From Streptomyces sp. NBC_00250 (lineage in GTDB: Bacteria > Actinomycetota > Actinomycetes > Streptomycetales > Streptomycetaceae): a DNA stretch of 64,000 nt. The stretch covers positions 7,674,001 through 7,738,000 of the forward strand of contig NZ_CP108088.1 in NCBI RefSeq assembly GCF_036192275.1. The letters run 5' to 3'. The position numbers and the translations under genes are program-made. The notes below the pieces were generated by a model that saw nothing but the letters and a program-made list of their open reading frames with translations, was not told the DNA's origin and did not search any database. This document shows, piece after piece, positions 9,187 through 16,687 of the stretch (position 1 is its first letter; every line of letters starts with the position of its first letter).

Positions 9187-10212
9187 TCAGATCACGCACT
9201 CGGCCTCGGCGTAGCGGTCGGCGGGGACCGTCTTGAGGCTCTCCACGGCCTGGGCCAGCGGGACCATCGTGATGTCCGTGCCGCGCAGCGCCGTCAGCAT
9301 GCCGAACTCGCCGCGGTGCGCGGCCTCGACCGCGTGCCAGCCGAAGCGGGTCGCGAGGACACGGTCGTACGCGGTCGGGGTGCCGCCGCGCTGGACGTGA
9401 CCCAGGATCACCGGACGGGCCTCCTTGCCGAGCCGCCGCTCCAGCTCGACGGAGAGCTGGTTTGCGATCCCGGTGAAGCGCTCGTGGCCGTAGATGTCGG
9501 TACCGGCGGTCTTGAACTCCATCGAGCCCTCACGCGGCTTCGCGCCCTCGGCGACGACCACGATCGCGAACCGCTTGCCGGCCTCGAACCGCTCGCCGAC
9601 CCGGGCGGTCAGCTCGTCCATGTCGAAGGGACGCTCGGGGACCACCACGGCGTGCGCGCCGGCGGCCATGCCGGAGTGCAGCGCTATCCAGCCGGTGTGA
9701 CGGCCCATGACCTCGACGACGAGGACCCGCTGGTGGGACTCGGCGGTGGTCTTCAGCCGGTCGAGGGCCTCGGTGGCGACGGTCACGGCCGTGTCGAAGC
9801 CGAAGGTGACGTCGGTGGAGGCGATGTCGTTGTCGATGGTCTTCGGGACACCGACGATCGGGAGGCCCGCTTCGGAGAGCAGGTTCGCCGCCTTGAGGGT
9901 GCCCTCGCCGCCGATCGGGATGATCGCGTCGAGTCCCAGGTCGGCGACATGGCCGCGGGCGCGCTCGACGCCGTCGACCAGGTGCGCGGGCTGGACCCGC
10001 GAGGAACCGAGGATGGTGCCGCCACGGGCCAGGATGCCGCCCACCGCTTCGAGATCGAGCTTGCGGTAGTCGCACTCCAGCAGGCCCTTCCATCCGTCGA
10101 GGAAGCCGATGACCTCGTCGCCGTGGTCGACGACGGCTCGGTGCACGACGGAACGGATGACAGCGTTCAGACCGGGGCAGTCTCCGCCGGAGGTGAGCAC
10201 GCCAATGCGCAT
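9187..10212 (-). CDS. pfkA: 6-phosphofructokinase
   Basis: A 341-residue glycolytic enzyme phosphorylating fructose 6-phosphate. It has the N-terminal GVLTSGGDCPGLNAVIR nucleotide loop, GGEGT at 101-105, PKTIDNDI with the catalytic Asp, VEVMGRHTGWIAL and LGHVQRGGTPTAYDR. Gly104 points to ATP as donor, while Lys124 is the residue usual in pyrophosphate-dependent enzymes. That mixed pair is known from the actinobacterial group of this family. The length fits the family. Monocistronic; the next gene upstream (gatD) is 170 bases away on the same strand. Confidence 0.95.
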   Translation of the reverse strand: MRIGVLTSGGDCPGLNAVIRSVVHRAVVDHGDEVIGFLDGWKGLLECDYRKLDLEAVGGILARGGTILGSSRVQPAHLVDGVERARGHVADLGLDAIIPIGGEGTLKAANLLSEAGLPIVGVPKTIDNDIASTDVTFGFDTAVTVATEALDRLKTTAESHQRVLVVEVMGRHTGWIALHSGMAAGAHAVVVPERPFDMDELTARVGERFEAGKRFAIVVVAEGAKPREGSMEFKTAGTDIYGHERFTGIANQLSVELERRLGKEARPVILGHVQRGGTPTAYDRVLATRFGWHAVEAAHRGEFGMLTALRGTDITMVPLAQAVESLKTVPADRYAEAECVI

Positions 10213-10382
10213 AGCCCAAAAACCTTTGCAACGTGGGCCGACTCCCGGACCACGTCGTCCGGCTGGATCCCCGCCACCCTATCGCCGCAGGGTGGCGGGG
10301 CCGAACCGGATGTCCGCACAGTGGACAACGTACGTTCGTACGAGGGACCAACGGCGGTGCGTGTGTTGCCTTCGGACCTGTC

Positions 10383-11111
10383 CTAGGCGGGCTGGGTGGC
10401 GGCCGCGATGCGCTCGGCGCGCAGTGCCTCGTACCAGCGGTCGTCGGTCGGCGGCAGCGCGTTCACATCGAGGGCCAGCTTCAGGAGCAGGTCCGCGATC
10501 TGCGGGTTACGGGCCATGACGGGGCCGTGCATGTACGTACCGAAGACGGTGTCGTTGTACGCGCCCTCGGTGCCGTCGCCGGTCCCGTTGCCGTTGCCGA
10601 AGACGGTCCGTGCGAACGGCCGGGCCGTCGGGCCGAGATGGGTGATGCCCTGGTGGTTCTCGAAGCCCGTCAGCTGGGGAAGGCCCAGTCGCGGGTCGAT
10701 GTCCGCGAGGACGTCGCCGACGCAGCGGGCGCCCTCGCCACGGGTCGAGATCACGTCGATGAGGCCGAGACCGGCCTCGCGCTCGCCGAGGTCGTTGATG
10801 AACTCGTGGCCCAGGATCTGGTACCCGGCGCAGACCGAGAAGATGATCGCGCCGTTGGAGGCGGCCCGGCTCAGGCCGCCGTCCCGCCGCAGCCGCTCGG
10901 CCGCGAGCCGCTGCGGACGGTCCTCGCCGCCGCCGATCAGATAGATGTCGCCCGAGGTCGGCACCGGCTGGTCGCTGCGGACGTCGACGCGCTCGACGCT
11001 GAGGCCGCGCTGTTCGGCACGGCGCTGGACGACGAGGACGTTGCCCTGGTCGCCGTAGGTGCTGAGCAGGTCCGGGTAGACCCAGACCAGGCGCAGGCTG
11101 CTGTCACTCAT
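10383..11111 (-). CDS. gatD: lipid II isoglutaminyl synthase, glutamine amidotransferase subunit GatD
   Basis: A 242-residue class I (GATase_3, CobB/CobQ-like) amidotransferase. The nucleophile is Cys94 in FSVCAGYQILG, and the catalytic His is at about 195 in TYMHGPVMARNP. It supplies ammonia from glutamine to MurT, which amidates the D-glutamate of lipid II to D-isoglutamine in the cytoplasm. The stop of murT lies 19 bases upstream of its ATG, so both are surely one transcript, in the order murT-gatD. Confidence 0.95.
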   Translation of the reverse strand: MSDSSLRLVWVYPDLLSTYGDQGNVLVVQRRAEQRGLSVERVDVRSDQPVPTSGDIYLIGGGEDRPQRLAAERLRRDGGLSRAASNGAIIFSVCAGYQILGHEFINDLGEREAGLGLIDVISTRGEGARCVGDVLADIDPRLGLPQLTGFENHQGITHLGPTARPFARTVFGNGNGTGDGTEGAYNDTVFGTYMHGPVMARNPQIADLLLKLALDVNALPPTDDRWYEALRAERIAAATQPA

Positions 11112-11130
11112 GCTGCAAGTCCTCTACGGG

Positions 11131-12378
11131 TCAGTTGCCGACGCGGCGGCGGACGTCCTGGAAGGCGGTGTAGTTGGCGATCAGCTCGATCTGCCCGGGC
11201 GGGGCCATCGCGACGGCCTCGTCCAGCGTCTCGCAGACGCGGAAGTCCACACCCGCGACCTCCAGGCGGACCGCGAGGTCCAGCTTCCGGTCGCCGATCA
11301 CCATGATCGGGTGGCCGGCGAGCCGGCCGTAGTCCACGTCCCACAGCCAGGAGGTGTCCGTGCCGTCGGCGCCGCGCGCGTTGACGGAGAGGATCACCGG
11401 AGCGGGCGGCCCGTCGATGAGGGAAAACGTTTCGAGCCAGCCGGCCGGGTTCTTCGCGAGCAGCAGACGCAGCTCACGGCCCTGGAAGGACACGACGTCG
11501 TAGCGTCCGGCGACGGCCTGCACCTGGTACATGCGCTCCAGGGCCACCTGCGGCGGGACCCCGAAGACGGCGGCGACGGCGGCCGAGGTCGCGGCGTTCG
11601 CCTTGTTGGCGCGGCCGGGCAGCTGCAGACGGATCGGCCAGGCCGAACCGTGCGGGTCGAGCACGTGGTCGCCGCTGAGCGCCCAGCTCGGCGCGGGACG
11701 GCGGAAGCCGCACTCGCCGCAGAACCAGTCGTCGCCCGGTCGCTGCATCACACCGCCACAGGCGGGGCACGACCAGGCGTCGTCCTTCCACTCCTGGCCG
11801 GCTGCCACCCACACCACGTTCGGGGAGGAGGAGGCGGCCCACACGATGAGCGGGTCGTCGGCGTTCGCGACGACGACGGCCTTCGTGCCGTTGAGACCCT
11901 CGCGCCACTTCTCGGCGAGCATCCGGGTCTCGGCGGCACGGTCGAGCTGGTCGCGCGAGAGGTTGAGCAGCGCGATCACCTTGGGCGTGGTGTCACGGGC
12001 GACGCCGGCGAGGTACTTCTCGTCGACCTCGATGACGCCGAACTTGGAGTCCGAGCCGCCGGCCAGCGCCGAGGTGATGCCGGCGGGCATGTTGGCGCCG
12101 AGGGCGTTCGAGACGACGGGGCCGGCGGCGCGCAGGGCCTCCGCGATCAGCCGGGTCGTCGTCGTCTTGCCGTTGGTCGCCGACACCAGGACGACGTCCA
12201 GATGCTGTGCGAGCCGGCCGAGCAGGTCGGGGTCGAGCTTCAGCGCCACCTTGCCGCCGATCACCGATCCGCTGCCGCGTCCCGCCGCACGCGACACCGC
12301 GGCCGCGGCCCTGCCCGCCGTCACGGCCAGCTTGGCGCGCGGCGACAGCGGCTCTGGATTACCGGGGTGTCCTGACAT
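11131..12378 (-). CDS. murT: lipid II isoglutaminyl synthase, Mur ligase-like subunit MurT
   Basis: A 415-residue protein with a Mur-ligase central domain: P-loop LVSATNGKTTTTRLIAE near residue 65. It carries a four-cysteine zinc-ribbon insertion (CPACGG and, twelve or so residues later, FCGECG), typical of MurT. The C-terminal DUF1727 domain holds VDYGRLAGHPIMVIGDR. MurT activates the lipid II D-Glu carboxylate with ATP and joins ammonia from GatD. First gene of a two-gene operon with gatD. Confidence 0.95.
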   Translation of the reverse strand: MSGHPGNPEPLSPRAKLAVTAGRAAAAVSRAAGRGSGSVIGGKVALKLDPDLLGRLAQHLDVVLVSATNGKTTTTRLIAEALRAAGPVVSNALGANMPAGITSALAGGSDSKFGVIEVDEKYLAGVARDTTPKVIALLNLSRDQLDRAAETRMLAEKWREGLNGTKAVVVANADDPLIVWAASSSPNVVWVAAGQEWKDDAWSCPACGGVMQRPGDDWFCGECGFRRPAPSWALSGDHVLDPHGSAWPIRLQLPGRANKANAATSAAVAAVFGVPPQVALERMYQVQAVAGRYDVVSFQGRELRLLLAKNPAGWLETFSLIDGPPAPVILSVNARGADGTDTSWLWDVDYGRLAGHPIMVIGDRKLDLAVRLEVAGVDFRVCETLDEAVAMAPPGQIELIANYTAFQDVRRRVGN

Positions 12379-12504
12379 CGTTCTTGTTCCTCCTTGCGTC
12401 GGTCCGGGCTCAGCCTATCGAGATCCGGCCAGCAGCCCGAACAGCGGCACCGCCGAGCGGCCGCGCGAAACAGCCAGGTCACGGCGGACCGTACCCTTAC
12501 CGCC

Positions 12505-13065
12505 ATGCGAAACCGCCCCATCCCCGGCAGTTCCGGTCAGGTCCGAGCGATGACTCTGCTCGGCGACCCCGTGCTGCACACTCCCTGCGCGCCCGTCACC
12601 GACTTCGGGCCCGAACTGGCCCTGCTCGTCGAGGACATGTTCGCCACGATGTACGCGGCGAACGGCGTAGGCCTGGCGGCGAACCAGGTGGGCGTCGGAC
12701 TGCGCGTCTTCGTGTACGACTGCCCCGACGACGAGGACACCCGCCACCTGGGACATGTCGTGAACCCGCGCCTGGTGGAGGCGGACGGTGACCTGTTCCG
12801 GGGTGCGGAGGGCTGCCTCTCCCTGCCGGGCCTTGAGGCCCCGACGCCCCGTTACGACCGTGCGGTGGTCGAGGGCGTACGGGTGGACGGGACTCCGGTA
12901 CGGGTGGAGGGCACGGGTTTCTTCGCCCGCTGCCTCCAGCACGAGACCGATCACCTGGAGGGTGGGGTCTACGCGGACCACGTCACGGGGTGGCGCAAGT
13001 CACGTCTGATCCGCGCGATCCGCAAGCAGCCGTGGGGGAGTGGGGCCGGGGTGCTGGAGGGCTGA
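12505..13065 (+). CDS. def: peptide deformylase
   Basis: A 186-residue metalloenzyme removing the N-formyl group from nascent proteins. All three family motifs are present: GVGLAANQVG, EGCLSLPG with metal ligand Cys104, and QHETDHLEG with His146, Glu147 and His150. The start is uncertain: ATG at 12505 gives a normal length, but no clear ribosome site precedes it, and an ATG at 12550 is also possible. Divergent from murT. Probably a second def copy, since the housekeeping one in Streptomyces is usually elsewhere; that is inference. Confidence 0.94.
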   Translation: MRNRPIPGSSGQVRAMTLLGDPVLHTPCAPVTDFGPELALLVEDMFATMYAANGVGLAANQVGVGLRVFVYDCPDDEDTRHLGHVVNPRLVEADGDLFRGAEGCLSLPGLEAPTPRYDRAVVEGVRVDGTPVRVEGTGFFARCLQHETDHLEGGVYADHVTGWRKSRLIRAIRKQPWGSGAGVLEG

Positions 13066-13079
13066 CGGGAGCCGGAAGT

Positions 13080-13103
13080 CCGAGGGGCCCGGAGGCCTCT
13101 CGG
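13080..13103 (+). terminator. hairpin after def
   Basis: Ten-nt arms CCGAGGGGCC and GGCCTCTCGG pair at nine of ten positions around a CGGA loop, fifteen bases beyond the def stop. Further GC-rich repeats of the same kind follow. Confidence 0.5.
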
Positions 13104-13159
13104 GGTTCGCGGGCCCGGAAGCCCGAGGGCGGGGGCCCGAAGGTCCCGGCGGGAAGCCA

Positions 13160-13205
13160 GGTCGTGTCCGGAGAGTCCCGCCTGGCCCGCGACGTCTGGC
13201 AGGCA
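13160..13205 (+). repeat. dispersed 46-nt repeat, copy 1
   Basis: This 46-nt stretch, with core GTCCGGAGAGTCCCGCCTGG, recurs at 57256-57301 with three mismatches in the same orientation. Here it lies between the ends of def and the convergent TetR gene, two bases from the TetR stop. The shared stretch is too long and too exact to be chance and encodes nothing recognisable. Confidence 0.8.
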
Positions 13206-13206
13206 T

Positions 13207-13854
13207 CTAGAACCCGGGTCCGCCCGGGAGGTCCGGTGCCTGGGCGAGCCGGCCCCACAGGAGGTCCGCCAGGCTGCGGACGAGGTCGGCGCGGGAGCAG
13301 GGGCGCTCGCCGAGCCACCAGTCTCCGGCCGCGTGCATCATGCCGACGATGCCGTGTCCCCAGATCCGGGCCTGGGCCTCCGCGCCGGGGCCGAGGTCGA
13401 CGCGTTCGGCGATGACCTGGCCGAGCTCCTCGCCCATCCGCCGGAGCAGCGGGGCGGAGTGGCGGCCCACGTCGAAGCCCTGCTCGGTCTGGTGCGGTTC
13501 CTCCGCCGGGTGCATGAGGAAGCGGTAGACCTGGGGCATCGCCTCGATCGAGGCGAGGTAGGTGTCGAGGGTGGATTCGACGCGGCGACGGCGGTCGGAG
13601 GGCGCGTCGAGCGCGGCCCGCAGGGCGGCGAGGAGGGCGTCCGTGTGCCGGATGGCGAGGGCGCGGTAGAGGCCGCCCTTGTCGCCGAAGTGGCGGTAGA
13701 GGATCGGCTTGGTGATGCCGGCCTCGGCCGCGATCGCGTTCATCGATGCCTTGGGGCCGTCCCGGAGCACCACCCGGTCCGCCGCCTCCAGCAGCTCGCG
13801 GCGCCGCTGTTCGGCGGGCGTCTGCTGGTCGGTGGTCCGGTGTGCGATGTCCAT
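13207..13854 (-). CDS. TetR-family transcriptional regulator
   Basis: A 215-residue repressor-type protein. The N-terminal helix-turn-helix reads RRELLEAADRVVLRDGPKASMNAIAAEAGITKPILYRHFGDKGGLYRAL, the classic TetR pattern. The C-terminal ligand-binding part has WGHGIVGMMHAAGDWWL, seen in actinobacterial regulators beside acyl-CoA genes. ATG at 13854 follows GGGGAG. It is divergent from an acyl-CoA dehydrogenase gene, with an inverted repeat between them, so it probably controls that gene and itself in response to an acyl-CoA or fatty acid; the ligand is inference. Confidence 0.9.
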   Translation of the reverse strand: MDIAHRTTDQQTPAEQRRRELLEAADRVVLRDGPKASMNAIAAEAGITKPILYRHFGDKGGLYRALAIRHTDALLAALRAALDAPSDRRRRVESTLDTYLASIEAMPQVYRFLMHPAEEPHQTEQGFDVGRHSAPLLRRMGEELGQVIAERVDLGPGAEAQARIWGHGIVGMMHAAGDWWLGERPCSRADLVRSLADLLWGRLAQAPDLPGGPGF

Positions 13855-13951
13855 AAGCGTGTCTCCCCGCCCGTGCGATTCCGTGAGGCTGTCGCAACGT
13901 AACACCCGGCCGGTCCTCGGTGCCGATCGGGCCGAACCGCTTCCCCGCAGG

Positions 13952-13991
13952 TTGACAGCCTGTACCCGTCGGTAACACACTGGTGTTACCG
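13952..13991 (+). promoter_or_regulatory. promoter -35 (TTGACA) and 22-bp TetR operator
   Basis: CGGTAACAC-ACTG-GTGTTACCG at 13970-13991 has perfect nine-nt arms, the right size and form for a TetR-family operator. TTGACA at 13952-13957 would be the -35 of the acyl-CoA dehydrogenase promoter, with a weak -10 inside the operator, so repressor binding would block it. Half-sites GTAACAC and AGTAACGTAC occur on either side. Confidence 0.7.
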
Positions 13992-14017
13992 CAAGTAACG
14001 TACAGCTGGGAGGGACT

Positions 14018-15235
14018 ATGGGCGAGTTCACGCTCGAACTCAACGATGACCAGAAGCAGGTCCGCGACTGGCTCCACGGCTTCGCCGCCGATGTGATGCG
14101 CCCCGCGGCCGCCGAATGGGACGAGCGTGAGGAGACTCCCTGGCCGATCATCCAGGAAGCGGCCAAGATCGGCATCTACTCTCTCGATTTCTATGCCCAG
14201 CAGTTCTTCGACCCGACGGGCCTCGGCATCCCCATGGCGATGGAGGAGCTCTTCTGGGGCGACGCCGGCATCGCGCTCTCCATCGTGGGCACGGGCCTCG
14301 CCGCCGTCGGCGTCCTCGCCAACGGCACCGAGGAGCAGATCGGCACCTGGGTCCCGCAGATGTACGGCGACGCCAACGACGTCAAGGTCGCCGCGTTCTG
14401 CTCGTCCGAGCCCGACGCCGGCTCGGACGTCGCCTCGATGCGTACCCGTGCCGTCTACGACCAGGCCACCGACGAGTGGGTGCTCAACGGCACCAAGACC
14501 TGGGCGACCAACGGCGGCATCGCCAACGTCCACGTCGTCGTCGCGGTCGTCGACCCCGAGCTCGGCTCCAAGGGCCACGCGTCCTTCATCGTGCCGCCGA
14601 ACACCCCCGGTCTCTCCCAGGGCCAGAAGTTCCAGAAGCACGGCATCCGTGCCTCCCACACCGCCGAGGTCGTCCTGGAGGACGTCCGCGTCCCCGGCCA
14701 CTGCCTCCTCGGCGGCAAGGAGAAGCTGGACGAGCGCCTGGCCCGGGCCCGCGAGAAGGCCAAGGCCGGTGGCGGCGAGCGCGTGAAGAACGCCGCCATG
14801 GCCACCTTCGAGGCCTCCCGCCCGGCGGTCGGCGCCATGGCCGTCGGCACCGCCCGCGCCGCGTACGAGGTCGCCCTCGACTACGCGAAGACCCGTGTCC
14901 AGTTCGGCCGCCCGATCATCGAGAACCAGGGCGTCGCCTTCCAGCTCGCCGACATGGCCACCCAGATCGACGCGGCCCGCCTCCTGGTCTGGCGCGCCTC
15001 CTGGATGGCGACGGCCGGCAAGCCCTTCACCGCGGCGGAGGGCTCCATGTCCAAGCTGTACGCGAGCGAGGTCGCCAAGAAGGTCACGGCCCAGGCCATC
15101 CAGATCCTCGGCGGCAACGGCTACACCCGCGAGTACCCGGTGGAGCGCATGCACCGCGACGCGGCCATCTACACGATCTTCGAGGGCACCAGCGAGATCC
15201 AGCGCATGGTGATCAGCCGGGCCATCGCGAAGTAA
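14018..15235 (+). CDS. acyl-CoA dehydrogenase
   Basis: A 405-residue FAD enzyme catalysing alpha,beta-dehydrogenation of an acyl-CoA. It has AAFCSSEPDAGSDVASM and WVLNGTKTWATNGG (FAD and substrate contacts), ALDYAKTRVQFGRPI and QILGGNGYTREYPVERMHRDA, and the catalytic base Glu389 in TIFEGTSEIQRM. The length is that of short/medium-chain family members. GGGAGG precedes the ATG. The divergent TetR gene and the operator suggest induction by a fatty acid or derivative. The chain-length preference cannot be read here. Confidence 0.93.
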   Translation: MGEFTLELNDDQKQVRDWLHGFAADVMRPAAAEWDEREETPWPIIQEAAKIGIYSLDFYAQQFFDPTGLGIPMAMEELFWGDAGIALSIVGTGLAAVGVLANGTEEQIGTWVPQMYGDANDVKVAAFCSSEPDAGSDVASMRTRAVYDQATDEWVLNGTKTWATNGGIANVHVVVAVVDPELGSKGHASFIVPPNTPGLSQGQKFQKHGIRASHTAEVVLEDVRVPGHCLLGGKEKLDERLARAREKAKAGGGERVKNAAMATFEASRPAVGAMAVGTARAAYEVALDYAKTRVQFGRPIIENQGVAFQLADMATQIDAARLLVWRASWMATAGKPFTAAEGSMSKLYASEVAKKVTAQAIQILGGNGYTREYPVERMHRDAAIYTIFEGTSEIQRMVISRAIAK

Positions 15236-15250
15236 CCCGGCCGTGGCCGA

Positions 15251-15298
15251 TCCGGCTCTGTGGAGGGTGCTGCCCTTCCGGGCCGCCGCAGAGCCGGA
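15251..15298. terminator. long-stem hairpin between convergent genes
   Basis: TCCGGCTCTG at 15251-15260 is the reverse complement of CAGAGCCGGA at 15289-15298, closing a GC-rich loop that can fold further. It lies between the ends of the acyl-CoA dehydrogenase gene and the convergent AlkD-like gene. Confidence 0.55.
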
Positions 15299-15312
15299 CG
15301 GCCCGGACCGCG

Positions 15313-15984
15313 CTACTTCGCCTCCCGGCGGCGCACCATCTCGGTGATCCAGACGGGCGCGAACGGAGACGTGCAGCCCGGGGGCGTCGGGTAGTCCTTG
15401 AGGACCTCCAGGCGCTCACCGATGCCCAGTGCCCGGGCGCGCTGCTCGGGGTGCTCGATCCCGATCTGGGCCAGGCAGTGGTTCATCGCCCACTGGAGAC
15501 GGTCCGGGGCGTCCTTCATCTCCGCCTCGACGACGTCGAGCAGTCCGTCGAGGTCGAGGCCTTCGGGCTTCTTCGCCACCCGCTCGGTGGTCAGTGCCCA
15601 GCCGGCGCTCGCGACCACCGGATCCGGGTCGGCGGTCCACGCCAGACGCAGCTCCTCGGCGTGGGGGCTCTTCTTCACCACGTAGTTCACGAGCCAGTCG
15701 TGCACCTTGGGCGTGCGTGCCCCGCGGAGCATGGCGTCCAGCTCGTCCCGCCCGAAGGCCTTCGGGCGGCAGATCAGGATCGCCAGCAGTCTCGCCGCGG
15801 TGTCGCCCGTCTCCCATAGCCGTTCCGCGAGGTCCTGCTGTGTCTTCAGCCGCTTCGCGAGCGCGCGCAGCTTGCCGAGGTTCACACCGTGGTCGTCACC
15901 GTGTCTCTCGTTCACCGCGCGCGCCTTCGGGTCCTCCAGCGCGGCCAGCTCGGCCATCACCTCGGCCACCGTCGTCTCGGCCAC
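15313..15984 (-). CDS. DNA alkylation repair protein (AlkD-like HEAT-repeat family)
   Basis: A 223-residue all-helical protein. It opens AEVMAELAALEDPKARAVNERHGDDHGVNLGKLRALAKRLKT and carries WLVNYVVKKSP, LAWTADPDPVVASAGWAL and LQWAMNHCLAQIGIEHPEQRARAL, matching the AlkD/DNA_alkylation family of HEAT-like repeats. AlkD enzymes excise positively charged alkylated purines such as 7-methylguanine; activity of this member is not shown by sequence. I use GTG at 15984, which follows GGGAG, rather than GTG at 16005. Confidence 0.83.
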   Translation of the reverse strand: MAETTVAEVMAELAALEDPKARAVNERHGDDHGVNLGKLRALAKRLKTQQDLAERLWETGDTAARLLAILICRPKAFGRDELDAMLRGARTPKVHDWLVNYVVKKSPHAEELRLAWTADPDPVVASAGWALTTERVAKKPEGLDLDGLLDVVEAEMKDAPDRLQWAMNHCLAQIGIEHPEQRARALGIGERLEVLKDYPTPPGCTSPFAPVWITEMVRRREAK

Positions 15985-16054
15985 CTTGTCTCCCGCTCCT
16001 CTCACCCGCGTGATCCCGCGAGATCCCGCGCGATCAGGTCTGCCACGGACTCGG

Positions 16055-16072
16055 CCCGCCCTGCCGGGCGGG
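16055..16072 (-). terminator. short hairpin after the VOC gene
   Basis: CCCGCCC-TGCC-GGGCGGG has perfect seven-nt arms, three bases beyond the stop of the minus-strand VOC gene. Confidence 0.45.
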
Positions 16073-16075
16073 AGG

Positions 16076-16543
16076 TCAGACGAGACAGAACTCGTTGCCC
16101 TCCGGGTCCTGGAGGACCACCGCGTAGTAGTCCATGCCGTTCGGCTCGTCCATCGAGTACAGGATCGTCGCGCCGATCGCCGTCAGCCGGGACACCTCGC
16201 CGTCCACCCGCTCGCGGCGCACAGCGAGCGGCACCCCGCGGCCGCCGCCGACCTTGAGGTCCAGATGGACGCGGTTCTTGACGGTCTTCGGTTCCGGGAC
16301 GGCCTGGAACCAGATCCGGGGGCCCACGCCCTTCGGGTCGACGATGGATTCCGGAAGCTCCCCGGCGTCCTGGCCCAGCTCGTCCTCGGGGACGCCGATC
16401 GCCTCCCAGTACGCCCGCCAGGTGGCGTGGCCCTCGGGCGGCGGGTCGGGGACGTACCGCAGGGCCTCCAGCCAGAACGGCACGAGCCGCTGAGGGTCGG
16501 CGCAGTCGATGGTCAGTTGCAGCGTGAGCTCGGGGCGTTCCAT
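16076..16543 (-). CDS. VOC (glyoxalase/dioxygenase fold) family protein
   Basis: A 155-residue protein with the two-repeat vicinal-oxygen-chelate pattern: LQLTIDCADPQRLVPFWLEALRY at the start, KNRVHLDLKV in the middle and YYAVVLQDPEGNEFCLV at the end. Streptomyces genomes hold many such small proteins with varied roles (antibiotic binding, glyoxalase-like), and nothing here fixes the substrate. ATG at 16543 is preceded by GGGAAG; the frame is open further upstream but without a ribosome site. Divergent from the P450 gene. Confidence 0.8.
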   Translation of the reverse strand: MERPELTLQLTIDCADPQRLVPFWLEALRYVPDPPPEGHATWRAYWEAIGVPEDELGQDAGELPESIVDPKGVGPRIWFQAVPEPKTVKNRVHLDLKVGGGRGVPLAVRRERVDGEVSRLTAIGATILYSMDEPNGMDYYAVVLQDPEGNEFCLV

Positions 16544-16687
16544 ACGACGAGCTTCCCAGACACCACTGACAGTCGGCTGATTCGAGCCAACAAGGCCAGA
16601 ACCGGTCGGCGGTTCGGGCATCCCTACCCGTGGGTCACCTCCTGGGGGGACAATCACGCGTCAGGTGACGATCGAGGGGAACCGCTC

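Noticed and set aside
12983..15154. Very long open frame on the minus strand across the TetR and acyl-CoA dehydrogenase genes
   Set aside because: High G+C removes stop codons from antisense frames. The translation is Gly/Arg/Ala-rich without motifs, and both real genes have full family signatures.
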